64,000 bases of DNA, from NCBI GenBank assembly GCA_013399895.1, contig VXBA01001837.1, positions 1,695,796 through 1,759,795 on the forward strand, in the 5' to 3' direction. The notes under the pieces were generated by a model. It saw nothing but the letters and a program-made list of their open reading frames with translations. It searched no databases and was not told where the DNA came from. The position numbers and the translations under genes are program-made. Positions 14,501 to 29,500 of this stretch are shown here, piece after piece. Within the stretch, counting starts at the first letter, position 1. Each line of letters begins with the position of its first letter. The stretch comes from Serilophus lunatus. Taxonomy: Eukaryota; Chordata; Aves; Passeriformes; Eurylaimidae.

Positions 14501-17500
14501 ACATTTAATATTTGAGAGTTTACAGTAGATGTGTTTTTGTGCTGGAGTCTCTGATATTATGCAAATTATGCAAATGTCAGGTGCCGTGATAATGGCAATA
14601 TACATGGCAACAATAGGTTCAAAATAAGACATCTCTAGCAGAAACTTTCAAAGAAAAAGAAATGATTTAATGATTAAGACCAAAAGTGTGCTCTAAGTTA
14701 CACACAGAAAGTGTTCATTATATTTATATATATATTTATAACTAATATATCTAAATTTTACTAATAATCAAGTTTGAAAAGAATTTAAAAATGTATTTAC
14801 TTAAGGGAATATGTTTATCCATTTCATGATTCATTATCTAAACAACTCTGCATGTTTATAATTGCAAAAATAAGAAAATCCCATTGTTTGATAGAGTAGC
14901 AATTAAAGGTTTGGGTTCTGGTTTTGTTTTTTCTTAAGGTAAAACCAAAAACTTCTGAGAAGTTTATAGTTATTGTCCTTCTCAAACAGGTTACTCTCCA
15001 CACCAGTGAAACATTTCTTTTGTGGTTATAAATCCAAAAAAGGGAAGAAAATTTTATTTGCTTTTCTTTGGGCCAGTTTTGTTGTTGTTGAGTTTTTTGT
15101 TTGTTTGCCTTCTTTTTTTTTTTTTTTTGATTGTAGAGGAAAGAATAATGGTGACATCCCAACCCATCTAACAGAACAAATGTAGGTTACAATGACAAGA
15201 CAACTTGCTTTAGTCAGCTCAATCTAAGCCCACGTGAAGTGAAGTCTGTGACTATTAATCATTTGTCAAAGACTGCAACCCCTTATCAGGCAAGTACGGA
15301 TATAAAGAATTTTATTTTACATCTACAAGCTACAAACAGTTAAACCACCATACAGTGCTGACAAAATGCTGTCCTGAATTGCACCACATTTCCATTTAGC
15401 AATTTTAGTAAACACTTCATAATATGATTTGTTTTCTTAAAATTTTAGGCAACTTGTCTGCATCCTTAAGATGTTTCTTTTTTATTTGTAACAAATTCAT
15501 TAATGGAATCTAATTTAAACAGAAAAAATCCCATTGAAGAAGTGATAGATTTCCATGTACAGAGCAGATAAATGTAGCTTATTTGACAAGTTAGCCACTG
15601 GACTGGCTTGAGGATGGTCCTGAATCCTAACACTTCAGAGCAGCTCTGACACTCACTTTTCATACAAAAACCTATGGAGATAATAATTTCCATGGATGCA
15701 AATCAGGGGGGCATGGAGAAGAACAAGGCACTGGAAAGAGTGGATGGGAGCCTGATAAAATAACATCTCATTGCTTCTTCAGGTTCTTGCTGGAATTTTG
15801 AGGCTGACGACCTACATCATCAGCTACAGATGGACTCAGTATCAGCTTAAGACTTTCCTCCTGACCCCACACTGGGTCACAATCATCCATCAGCTGGGGA
15901 GAACTCTAACACAAAGGGATGAACCATATTACCGATACAGACTCACAGTTTCACATCCCAGCCTGGCAAATGTGAGCTTCCAGCAGCACAGAGGCGACAC
16001 TGGTGGAGCTAACAAGGGAGTACGGTTCTATTTGCTCCTGGTAATTCTGTGCAGGTAACCCTGATCAAGCCCACATCAGAGGCACCAACCATACTTTAAA
16101 AGATCATTTTCATTGACTAATACATGAATTAATTTCTGCAAGTCCCAGCCATCTTTGGAAAGGCTGTTAGTCTCTTGCATATAGAGTAGTTGTTGATTTT
16201 AGAGCTGTTAATATATGAAACCCATCAGCCAATAATAGGGATAACAAATAATATATAATATTTCAGTTTAACAATCATTTTCATTTGTGAATGAAAATCA
16301 GCTTGATTCCTCATTCTCTAGTTTGAGACCATCAAACAAACAGACTTTCTAATAAAATGATGCCTGTGCTTTATATGCAGATCTTATACAAATCAGGCAG
16401 ATATTTACTATCATCAAATCTCTGTGCTCACAATTCACTACAGGAATACCAATTTTCTCAACATGCAGAGTTAAACATCTGAGTAAAACCTAACTGAAAA
16501 TTTGGCCATTCACAATTTAAGAAAAATATACTTCTTGTGAAAGGATACCCACTGAAATGCTGAAATATTTGTGCCCTGCTTTAGTGCAGTTTCTGTTTGA
16601 TCTATTTGAACTTCAGAGGAACAAATTTTACTTATTAGTTTGGGATGAGTTGAATAGGATGCCAAGAGAGGATCTAGTAAGCCAATGCCTATAAAGATAG
16701 ATTTCAACTCATTAAATAAAAACCCCTTTCTCTAAGACAGAAAAATCAGATTTTGTCAGAAATAAATTTTCTGGAGAGCATCTATGTAAGTTTCTAAAAA
16801 TCTATTCATAAGTTAGGTTCCAGGGATATTTTTCAGACAGCAGCTCTGCATTCCAAGGTTCAGTATGGCTGAAATTCCTCTAGAATATTTACTGTCTTTC
16901 AGCATTTCCTTTAATGAAACTTCCAAGCCTTCCATGACATACAAATATTTTGGATGCTTACTAAGTAGATGCTGCAGCAATTCCCAGTCCCTGCACGTAG
17001 ATATTTACAGCTTCCTATTTGGAGAGTAGAAATCAACTCTGAAGTTCTCCCAGGACCACACAGCACATGCCAGTAGGAAGTGCATGGCCAAGGCCTGAAC
17101 ACTGAACATCGTCTCTCTCTCTCCCGGCTCTGTAGTCTCTGTAGTCTCCTGTCTCCTTTCATTAACTGGTTCTCTGCCTTATAGAGCAGCAGATGTGCAG
17201 GTGATTTGTATTGCAGTACCATTATCCTTGGCAGACTTATGACCTTTATCCAGCAGAACCAATGGACAACGAGTCTAGCTGGGTCTTTTTATTGACTGAA
17301 TTTCCATTACCTTCATAAGGAGCTTTCTTTCCTGGCTTGTTCTTTTATCTTATTACCGACACAACCTACATTTACTGGACAATAGCTTCCACATTGGTCT
17401 CTTTTCATTTCCCAGAAAATATCACTACGATACTTTTTAAAGTTACTGGAGACCTGTCGAATTCTTTTTCAGTCTTTACAACAAACTATTTGTTGATTCA

Positions 17501-20500
17501 GTAAATGCACCACTGTCTTCATGCCATGGCATTTACACCCACATATCTAAAGAGGATATATCAATTTTTCAAATATTCGGTGTGTTCTCTATATAGCTGT
17601 AGCAGGCTTACAAAGTTTTAGAAATTTCTAGTTGCTCATACACTACTTGTTAAAAATGGCCTTAAAACCAGTTTAGGAACTAAGCTATAGAATTATCATT
17701 AATTTTATCTCCCTCTCATTTAGGTATACTTCCTTTGTGAAAAATATTACAGAGTTTTCCACTATAAATGAAAGGTAATGATGTGAATAATGGTATTCAA
17801 GTCATATCATCTCCAGTTTTTATATCATGATGCAAACTGACCTCATAATTTTGTCATCTTCTGTATTTACAACCCAATAATGCTTTTCTGGCAGTTCACA
17901 AGGGCTACTGAATTTATGAGGCACTTGCAAGTTAGGTATTTTATGAATACTTCACCTGCATTTCTCAAAAATGATTTCTAGAGAAATTTAAGTCTACTGT
18001 GTGTACTGGATTAAAATAGCATAAGAACTAACTCATAATTTATATTCTTTTGTTTTAAATTTTATTATATGGAAATATAAGTTTTCATTGTTGATCATAT
18101 TAACTTAATATGATGAAATACTTTATTTTTACAGATGAGGGTGTTTATTCTGTTTTTCAGTATATAAAATGTACCAAGTGCTAAATTGCTTTAGCACATG
18201 CATAAAAATAGCTTAATAAAACCTGACTCAACCAATGTATGGGCAAAAAAGAAGACAAACAATGTACTTGCACTAAAATATAGGCAATTCTAATGCCATC
18301 AGAGCTATGAAATTGATTCTGGAATAGAGTCCAAAGTGCAGTATCAAGGTACCTGCTGTTAACTACAGTAAAGTGTCTCTGTCCACTTAATCCGTTCAAC
18401 AGTTCTTAAGGAGATGGTTCCTTTGATAACCATCACTCAAGGCAGAGAGCTTTTCTGGACCAACACAGCTCTTAGATTTACAGGTGAAAGGGAACAGGAG
18501 TCCACTTTAACTCCAGTAATATACTGTGGGCAAGAGGACACATTTGGATGTGTTGCAGTAACTGACACATCTAACTGAACTTGCACAGAAAGTTTCATAG
18601 TGTTCACTTCATAAAATCTAACTAGAAGATCTGGAATCCATAAAAATATGGTGAGACAAGTGGCTGAAAACATCTGTGTGAGGAAAAATGCATAATATCA
18701 GGCACAACTGCCTGGCAATGTGCTATCATAAAACAGACTGTTTATAAAACATAAAGAAGTTGTATCTGAAATGTTCTCTCCTCCTACCCGTCCCAGAACA
18801 CGTACATTGCCCAGTCAAAACTTGGACAAACAAAATCCACATTAATGACACCAGCCAAAAGTGAAATAAGACTTCTATTTAAAGTAAGTACACCTCTTAT
18901 TCAGGCAGTTAAAAATTGACAAAGTGATGTTAGGGTTTCACAGGTACAAAGCAGTTCTGAAACTGGTCAATTAATCCTGATTGTCTCAATGGTCTCAATT
19001 TGATTAATTGTCCTTAGACACCTTCTTCCCTTGTCTTCATCTCACCTTACATAAAAGTCACAGGGATTTTGTTGCTGATTCCAAACAAAACAGATCAATC
19101 TAAAAACCGGACAGATGAAATACACTGCAGACAGGATCCCTTTGAACTGTCCCACAGTGTTGTAACACCCTCTTCTGACTAGGCCATTTATTGAAAAGAA
19201 ACCTTTTTCAATAAGTAACATTAAAATCTTTTGGGACAAATGGATTCCCTGACACCAACAGTCACATAGAGAATTTTAGTTCTAAGACTTCAAAGCAGAG
19301 AGGAAGAGAGGGAAAAGAAAATGGATGAGAATGTATGCATGTCAGATGAGGATGATTTGCTGAATCACGCTTCAAAGCAGATGTAGGAGCCAGGGCTGTG
19401 TCAGACACTTTAAATACACAGTGGTACATCCAAAACATGCAGAATTCAGTTCTGCGTTCCCGGACAGCACAGACATACTGCAGACAATGACTAAAATGAG
19501 CAATAAAGCCCTCTGAGAGGAGGTTGCAATTGAAAAGAGATTGAAGATTAAATCAAAGAATGTCACATTTAATATTCAGAACACTCTAACTGAATCCTTA
19601 CTGCCTGGGCTATAAATGGAATCTTACCGTGGGTTGGAATGAGAAAGTGGGCTCATTTCTCTCTGATAGTGATGCTCCTGACTGACAGGCTATGGAAAAC
19701 AAAAAGTAATAGAATGTTTAGGAGTATGTAAGAGAACTTGTATGAGCATACACGTTTACAGCTTCTGATATTAGAATTTTACAGTCTTTTTCCTTATCTG
19801 TGAAATTAAAAATGGATATTCAGATCCTAACTGTGCAAAAGTACAACTTAATAGATGATTCTTGTCTGGGTGGAAATACAGATGAATTAAGGAATCAATG
19901 ACACAGCCATTTCTTGACTGCCTATGTGAGTATTGGGACAGAATCAGGAAACTTCAGAGAGGGAGGGTGGCGAAGTCTTGTCTGACAGAAGGGTTTGGAC
20001 TGTATAGGTTTGGGAAGCATAGTGCAGGAACTTTTTGTGAGATTTGTGCTGAACCAACCATTCTTAAGACTGGGAAACACCAAGTCAGAGCTAAGATGGC
20101 TGGCAGACATGGTTCCTCTCTCCTCAGAAGCACCATTAACAGTAATTTTAGCAGTCCTAAATGAAGTTAACTGAAACACATTTGATTCTCTATGGCACTG
20201 CACTTCTGAAACTTGGTTTAACCTGTTCATGAATAGCTAGCAGTGGACTGTATGAATATTCATACAAAAGATGATAGTTTTCCAGAGTCTTCAAATCTTA
20301 CCTACCCATTGCAAGTATGTGCCCCAAAGGTTTCAAACTACATTTGGTTTATGGCATTAAAAACAGTTATTTGTAAGAAAGATCAATATTCATAAACTGG
20401 TATAAAAATTCAAGAGTTCTAAGGTTCTTAAATCCATTTTCTCTCAGAATATATACAGTGCTCACAGAAGAGACTCCCTCTGCCATTATCACACATCTCA

Positions 20501-23500
20501 AAAACAGTTCTAAATAAATGACTGAAGCAAATGCATAAGATGCACAAGAAGTGAAAATATAAGCATACATTAACAAGACTTGTAAATTTAGTACATAGAA
20601 TGCTAAAATAATAACCTTTTTAATATAGAAATAAGTATAAAAATGAGTATGTTCTCATGGTTTCAGAAAACAGGAAGAGATGTAGTAAAATATATGTTCA
20701 GGATGAATGACATCCTAATTACTGCCCAATGTGACTCACTGCTGCTGGTGGATAGTGCAGTTCCCAGATGATGGCTAGTGGAAGATTGAGGACAAGACAG
20801 AAAGGGAATTAGTCAGTCTATGAACCAGAATATCTGTCTAAATAATTTTTAGCTTCATTTCATAGTAAGAATACTCTGCCTCAGTTTTGCAATTTGACTT
20901 GATGTGAGCAGATCCCTCCAGGGGTTGTCAAACTGAGTTCTCAGTTGGAATAATTCTGGGTTTAAATATCAGTCCTCTTGTCTGTCAGACTTCAGTTTTG
21001 TCAGATCATTCCTGTGTTAAGTGGCTTTCTTTTCTGAAAACTAACAATGAAGGCTGGAAGACCTTCCACAAATTAGGTATGAATCTGGAAGTATTCTTTC
21101 AAATATTTTGCAGATCAAGACTTATGCGACTGAATTTCTATTTGGGAAGTTGCCGGGGGACCAAGTAATCTTTCTTCTCTGTGAATGCTTCTTACTTGAA
21201 AGATGGGTCTTAGTGGTGAGCATAATTTGGAGTCTGCTAATGCACCATTATACTATTACAAGTTTCCAAGATATATCCATGAACAATCCAGGTGAATCTT
21301 CCACCCCCTTTTCATTTCTGACAGAAACAGGGACCATATGCAGTAAGATATTCTGAGTTCTCTTATAGATGAGCTTTCTCCAGAGTGTTTGTTTTATAAC
21401 TGAAGTGGTGTCTGAAGTGTTAAAGCAACTATCCAAGAAGCTGAATGGGCCAATTCCCTGACAGGGCAGGAAGGTCTCTAGAATAAATCAAGGCATTTAA
21501 GCAGAAATGTTTTGCAAGCTTTGCAGATTTTCTTGGATGATGTGTATATGTGTAGGTATAAACTTCACATTAAACTTTGCAATATACAAACCTGCATTCT
21601 TCATATTGTTACAAAGCTAACATGGATTTTCAGACTTTAAGAAAACATTCAGGTAAGATACAGTCAAAATCTTTTACAGTATTTAGTTCTACATATACAT
21701 AATATTGATTTGAAACTGTACATGACACACATTTTACAAGGGTTTACAATTCTCCTTCAAAGTAAATCCATTTTAAAATAGAAGTTTTTCATATTTATAA
21801 CTGATGGCTATGCTGGGTAATGTGTAATATTCAAAGTGATTTTATTCCTTTTTGGCTGTCATAGTTTACAGCAGCTGCTAAACAACTTATATTTCAATGT
21901 TTTCTCCTGACAGCATATAATCAGTTTGTGGTAAACTATCACAGAATATAAAAACACAGTTTTAGTATATCCATTTTATACTTGTTTAAGGACATCTGCT
22001 CTAAGTACAACTTAGCAATATGATTGATCTATGTGCCTTTACATGCACAAGGGCTTCACTAGAACCAGTAACATGACAATTTTCAATAAATCTGAAGATC
22101 AGAGTAACAATGGCAAGTTATGAAAAAACCCCTCACTAAAATTGTGTTTTGCATAAAAAATATTACTTTGATACATAAATTCACTAACATACTTATAGCC
22201 TGCCCTGCCTTGCAAAACATCATAGGTATTTCCAAGTGAAAGATACATAAAAAGCTGCCTTCTGGTGGTGCTGTTGCCATAGGTTCCACTAAAGGACCAA
22301 AATGTATAAAATGAATGAAAATTTGGAACAAAAATACTCCTTATTTAGCTTTGAAAAACATAAGAGAAAGCAAAAGATACTACTGATTTAAAGAATCAGG
22401 AAAATATAACCTGGAAACACGAGTAAGCTTGAAACTTTAATCATGACAAGAATTTAAAGCTGTCCTTAATTTCTCAAGCTACAATATGATATTATTTCTA
22501 TTTCTTTTCTATATACTGTGCTGCTAAAATAACTTCCCCACATAACTGGAGGATGGCTATGGATATATAAATCTTTACATTTCTATATACCTTTATATAT
22601 CTATATATCAATAGCTTTTATATATTTATATTAACTTTTCCACAGTTGGTACATGTGATTTTGATGGCCTGAGATTTGCAAATGCTCTTGACTCAAATGA
22701 TGGTGGTACTAAAGATCAGTGACATAAAAACAAATCTGCTTTTTTTCTACACCTCTATATTTTACCTGATATATATAAGGAATAAGTATACATATAAGGA
22801 ACGCTTCATAAAAAATGGAAGCTGAAGAAATGATGGGTTAACTAATTTTGGGGGATTTTGGAATTTGGAAGACCTGTAGAGAAAAACTTTGGAGTATTGG
22901 TGAATGAAAAGCTGGACATGACCTGGCAATGTATGCTGGCAGCCCAGAGAGCCAAGTGTGTCCTGGGCTGCATGAAAAGAAGTGTGGGCAGCAGATCAAG
23001 GGAGGGGATTCTGCTCCTCTACTCTGCCCTTGCCAGACCCCAGCTGCAGTAGTACATCCAGCTCTGGGGTTCCCAGCACTGGAAAGACATGGACCTGTTG
23101 GAGTGGGTCCAGAGGAGGGCTGCAAAAATTATCCTAGGACTGGAAGACCTCTCCTATGGAGACATGCTGAGAGAGTTGGAGTTGTCAGCCTGGAGAAGAG
23201 AAGGCTCTGAGAAGATTTTATTGCATTCATCCAGTACTTAAAGGAGGCTTGTAAGAAAGATGAGGACAGACTTTTCAGCAGGGCCTGTTGTGATAGGACA
23301 AGGGGCAAGGGTTTTAAACTAAAAGAGGATAGACTTAGACTAGATATAAAGAGGAAATTTTTTTACAGAGAGTGTGGTGAGATATTGGAACAGGTTGCCC
23401 AGAGAAGCTGTGCATGTCCCATCCCCGCAAGTGTTCAAGGCCAGGTTGGATGGGGACTTGAGCAGCCTGGGATAGTGGGAGGTGTTCTTGCCTATAGGAG

Positions 23501-26500
23501 GGGGTTGGATTAGATGAACTTTAAAGTTCCCTTCCAACTCAAACTACTCTATAATTCCATGATTTTAGGTCTTAAAGCAAGAGCATGCATGGCAAAAGAC
23601 TTTCCCATTTTAACTAATCGTTTGAATACTGGCAAAGTAAGACAGAGGAAAATGGGAAGACTTGGAAAGCTGAATTCCTTTGTTGTTGTGAGGGTCTAAG
23701 TGGTTAGTTCTTATCCTTACGTTTGTTCTCTAAATTATCTATTCTTGGAAATCAGGTTCCTGCTATCTAATCTTAAAAACTCAATGTTTACCTTGCAAAA
23801 TGCAGAAGAGAAACCTGACAAGGCTGCATGTGTAAGACACATGAACATTTCAGTCAGCTGAACGAAATGCGAAAAACTTCTCTCTCAAAGATAAATATAT
23901 TGCCCTTTACACTTGAATCATGTAGAGAAAGATGGACTATTATGAACAACTACAACTATATTAAATTGAAATTCAAATTACTAACCTATTATATCAAAAC
24001 ATTTTTTTTAGACTGATGCCATTAGTCTGAAGCTCCAGAAACTGATCAATGCAGTAAGATCAAAGAATTGTCTTTGCAATCGCATTGTGCTTCACTGAAT
24101 ACTGGAGCAATACATTTTACTTTAAAAGTTCTTTTTGTTTCAGTCATGTAATTTGTATTACTCAAACCTGACAGATCTAAATATTCTTATCATTTTCCTT
24201 ATAATTAAACTACTCAAAAATTAATGAGACTGCTATTCTCTATGTTTGATTTTCATTTGTCCAGACTTACAGATTTACAGTATGTTTGAGTCTATTTAGT
24301 GAGTACTGAGAAAACACATTGGAAGTAACATTACATTAACAAAATGGGTAATCTTGAGGTATCTCAAATGGTTAAAGCCAACTAATGTTTCTCTGACGTC
24401 CTGCAAAATATTACTCTGTAAAACAAGTTCCTATTTGAACAATTACCCACTTATCAATACATCTTTTCTCATTTGAAACCTTCATTTGACAGTGTACCAC
24501 AAGGTTCCAACCTTGTGTTGATCATTCCTTATGGAAGATTGCTGCTACAAGGCCTCTCCTTGGGCCCTAACTTCGGAGGTAATTTGCACCTAACATTTTA
24601 GAGCATTTACTCTATAATAGTTTATACTGGGGCAACACAGCTGTGTTTGCTCTTCTAACATTGGTTCTTCCTCTGAGAGTTGTCTTTCGTGCTTTACTTA
24701 AGCCACATGCATTGTTTATTGTTGCTTCAACTATAATAAAATAACAGCTACATTGCTGATATATAAATGGAGTATGAGGTTATATAGTTTTACAGCAGCT
24801 CCTGCAAGTACATTTATATAGTTCCTGGAGTGTTATTCTGTGATTTCATATATTCAATACTTTTGGGGGGACTGTAACAAACTCTCTGCTTCTTTATACC
24901 AGTGCTCTAGTGCAGCTGTGTGTGATTTTGTACCACTTTACATCAGGACAAATAATGATTCAAGGTGTAAAATACATAATGATCACATACTAAGTGCTCA
25001 GAACTATTGCACCTTTTTGCTGCTGTTCTCCTGCTTCAGTCCTTTAAACATTTTAGCTTTTCAGTAATGAGACTTTGTGATTGTATGAAGCAATTACTTT
25101 CCATTACTCACACTGAAATGCAGCTGCTGACTGGTATATCTGGGTTTCTTTCATTTTGGAATTATTTTTAAGTACTATATCACACACCTGCAGGTTGTCA
25201 GCCACTACTGTGACAAGCTGTACAGCCTACATCATTATTCAGGATTCTAGGAGGGAATATATATGAGATTTGCTCTTTATCCATGGTGGTACTACAGAAC
25301 CTGCTGGAAGTGCATGCGTGTTGGTAGCATGTTTTACTTGAGAAGTTCTAGAAGCCTTTGGTGACAATACCTTAAATTTCAATGCTACTCAAAGCCATTT
25401 CAATATTCAAGACCCCTGAGTCTCAGAATTGTCAGAAATTATACAGGTAACATTCTGTGAGTTTAGACTTACTGGTGAGAAACAAGAGTTCCAGGTTGCT
25501 GTATCATCATCACTGCTTGTACTTATGCTCACATTGCAGACATCTATCTGTGATGCACTCAGCCCATGTGAGATCCCAGTATCCCATAATTCTTCATTTT
25601 GCTGTCTTTTCATACTGGCCAGCATCTGTAGTTCAGGTGAACTCAGTCTATTTGAGTTGTAGTTTTTTTCAGTCATATCCCTATGAAATAGAATGGAAAA
25701 GTCAACACTGTAGACAGGGTCATGGAATAGATGAATGAAACAGAGACCTTGGAGAATCTCTTGGAGAATCCTCAAGAAGCTACAATACTAAAAGTAAAAT
25801 AAAATGTTTATTAGAAAAGATGAGTCAACAGATTTCTCTTTGGTTATGAAGATCAAGCATATTTACATGTAATTACAGGAAGGAAGAACACCACAAACCC
25901 AGTTCAGCTCCAGGGTGTCTGGTGAAATAGCTGTTCCACTGCAATTAAAATCAGAAGATAAAAGCAGGCTTTAAGAATTTGAAAAAAACAAAACAACAGC
26001 TACAATTGCTCAAGCATTAAATGCAAATCTTGAAATAAACCAAATCACACAGTTATCAGTATCAACACCATCAACATAACATTCATCTATTGGTTAAGCA
26101 CAGCATAAAATTTCTCTGCAAAACTACAAGTCAGCACTATATTTTAAAAGTTATTTTGGCAATTTGCTAGTGTATAAATTTTCAAGTAAACTTCACTGTC
26201 TTTTTGTTTTTCTTTAGAGCCAGTTGTTAAATAGTTCGTGTAACTCTAATTGTTGTATCAAACTCGATCTACAGGCCAAAAGCTGAAAATATATACTCTC
26301 CATTTTTCAGTTTGTACTTAAGCCTCACATAAAACCTTATGATAAGATAGTTTAAAGTCACCCAGCCTGCTGTGACATCAACTTAGTTTAAAGAACTCCT
26401 TTTTTAAGAAAAACTTTCCTTTTCTTAAAGGGTTCACAAAGATTGCTGTTTAACAAAGGAACGGGTTTCATACTTGAGGTATCTAGTTTTGGTTCTGAAT

Positions 26501-29500
26501 GGAACTACAAAGCATTTCTGCTTGAAAAGTGAAACGAAGCAGTGACCGGGACTTCAGAGAATTTAGATCAGTGGACTATTTGCCAGTGGGCTGCAAGACA
26601 CTATAACAGTATCCCAAAGAGGGACAGTGCTTTGATTCTAGTGAAGAGAATGGAGCTTTTAGACCAGGAATGTATCATATTCCTGGCAGAAGGGATGATC
26701 TCACAATCTGTTTTGCTGTGAGAAGGTAACTGAAGTCCTCAAGAACATACACAGGTCAGGAGTCCCAGTGGTATGAACACTGCTGGCTTTTCCTGCTATG
26801 AAATGCAGCGTGCAATGTTTTAGTGTCTTCTAGGGATAAAAAAGTCACCTTACTTCCAGAAAACATACTGAAATATTACACACTGGAATTATGATTACAA
26901 CCTCCTTTGCTTTCTTCCCATGTACAAGATACAAGGTACAATAAGACAACAGAAGATATAAGGTATAAGAAGAAAACAGAAGCAGTTTTCACAGCTGCCA
27001 CCCCTTTTTTACCTCTGGCTTTTGAGGTTCAAGCTTCATTCCTGAGTAGTGTGATTATTACTACCATTTTTATTCTTAAAATAATACAAGATGTTTTCTT
27101 CAGACCCTTTCTGAATGCCAGTTACTAGCTCAGTTACCATCAGTCATTTGTTCATTTTTTACCCTTGGGTGTTGGCTTTGCTCTGATGTATCAGTATTCT
27201 ACCAGACATACAGCTTCTCCAACTTTTATTGATCTAACTGGGGATGCTGATTTCCTGTTTTTCTATATATAGACCTTCAGCAGTTATTTGATTATTATAA
27301 CAAAAGCTTTGGCTTGTCTTTTTTATCTCATGTAAGCAGCAGTTGGCATGTAGTCATTAAACTGAGAGCATGAACTGGTGTTTTGCCCTAAGCACTCAAA
27401 GTTTTCATTCTCTTTTTAATAAAAGCAAAACATTGCCCAAACCTGCTTGTCTTTTCCTTACATCTATGAAGAAAGATGCATAGACTTTTTGCATTTTTAC
27501 AGCAAAATTCTAAACATCTGCTGTTTTGCCCCAGCTTACTTCAAATTGGCATTCTGTTTTCTTTTCTTGTAACGATCTCACTCTGGAAATACCATACTTA
27601 GGAAGGAGAAAAGATGTCATGACAATTTTCTGTGTTAAACATGTCATACAATAAACTTCTAATAAACAGGAAATAGTTTGGGCTATTTATTCTCCAGCTT
27701 GAGATTACCATTATCAAAAAGCCTCTTTACAAATTTTCCACTTTCTTAGTCAATTTTCAGAGAGAGAATTTGAAAACTGAATTTGAAATTAAGTTCACTT
27801 TGTAATTTAGGAGAAATTTAGATGTAGGAAGTAATTTTGCAATACTCGTAAATTCGTCTAAAATTAATATTTCATTTAGTAATTAAAAGCTTATCTTGTC
27901 TATTTGCATATCCTTCCCTTACAATAAAGTATTTTTATTAAGTACTTAAAACTTTTCCTAGATTGACAAAACCTGTTGTTTAAAGGATTTTTTTCATATA
28001 TAATGACATTTGCATTCTTCTAGGTTCAAATGATTTATTCAGAATTGTTTGAATGTAGTTATACGTGTGGAAAACTTTAATTACCAGCTATCTACATGCC
28101 TGCAATATTACCCAGAGGGCTATACTTCTTTCTTAATTAAAAATATTTGAACTTAATAATAGAGAACTCTATTAAACTATGAATAAAACATTGCGAGCAA
28201 CCAGGTCCTTAAAGTGTATTATGCAGTTGGCAAATCAACTGCAGGAAGGGTTGGTTAAGCATTTTTTTCTTTACCATTCCTCTGTATGAACACAAAAAGA
28301 AATATCAAAGAACTTCAAGGAAGGGCTTCTGCATGGGAAAATTTTAATACTTGATCAAATCAAGTACGAGAGCTAAATCTGTCAGATATTTTAATCTTAT
28401 ATTTTGTAGCAATAAAACAAAATCTGTAGATTCTGAGTTACACTGATAATACAATTTGTTCTCGAAAAATAATACTTACAAGTAACAAATTACATGTGCA
28501 ATACATTTACAGCTATAAGTGCAGTATGGCAATAATCCCACTGTCTAATTTAGTAATCAACTATTGGAATCCACTTAGGTTGACCTGTAGAAGAGACAGC
28601 TGCAAGGGAATATGATATATAGCCATCAAGTAGGAAGTGGCACAGGTAAAAATATTAATTTAAAAATTAAATTATTCATTTTTTTTATAACAGAAAAATA
28701 AGAAAGCACCAGGAATGTGGACAATGCATCCAAACAAATGTATGAAGATATGTATTTTCCCCCCACAAATAGCAGTTAAACTCTGAAATTCACTGTCACA
28801 AGCAAAGGCAAGTACATAAATATGTGGAAAAAAATTCCACCACCAGTTATTCACCACAGAAACAACAATTTTGACTGAGGAAACTGCTAAGCTAAGGACT
28901 GCTGGGAGGAAACCTGTGTGGTGAGCTGGTGAGGTATCATCAGATGTTCTTTGTCCTTGCACTGTTGTTCTCTCCAGCCCTATGGCTGACTGCTGGCCAG
29001 GAGATGTTGGCTATGAGAGTCTTTGTTCTCTTATCAGTTGTGAAAAAAAATCTCCAAAGCCTATGAAAGAAGCTTGGCCTGTTCCACTGTGAGATACTCA
29101 AGAACAAATCTAATCCACTCATAACATATTTAGAGAAGAGGTCACATGTTAGAAGATATGGATCTGCAGTAATTCTAAGGCCAAAAGAATTCTATCCAAA
29201 ACCACGCAACACACTGCCTCATTTGGGATTTACAGACTACACTTAATTCTTTAGATCCAGTTCCAAGTTTGAAGCACAATTCAAAGCACAGTATTTATTA
29301 TAAGCTGAAGGCACAAGAATTAGCCATTAGAAGATGTCTGAGAACACATTTGGGTCCAGAAAAACTTGGTCTTTAAATTACTGTATGAAGAAGAATAACC
29401 TAAGAATAAACAACACCTTGGTGAATGTAACAATTCCTTTAGTAGCCTGGTAATTCAGCCTGTGGCACAGACCTTGCTGCTAGCTCTCAATCACATAATT

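Noticed and set aside
19898..20230. Long open frames on both strands (88 and 102 codons)
   Set aside because: No family, splice or promoter support. Mutual overlap on both strands is expected by chance in a window of this size.
22838..23215. Overlapping open frames of 64-95 codons on both strands
   Set aside because: They lie inside the decayed CR1 element and are fragments or shadows of its reverse-transcriptase ORF.
25429..25738. Two plus-strand open frames of 77 and 93 codons
   Set aside because: They are antisense shadows of conserved exon E14 of CFAP20DC.
27540..27582. 43-base splice-bounded segment on the gene strand considered as the exon before E14
   Set aside because: The only open frame needs phase 2 entry and gives phase 0 exit, while E14 needs phase 2.
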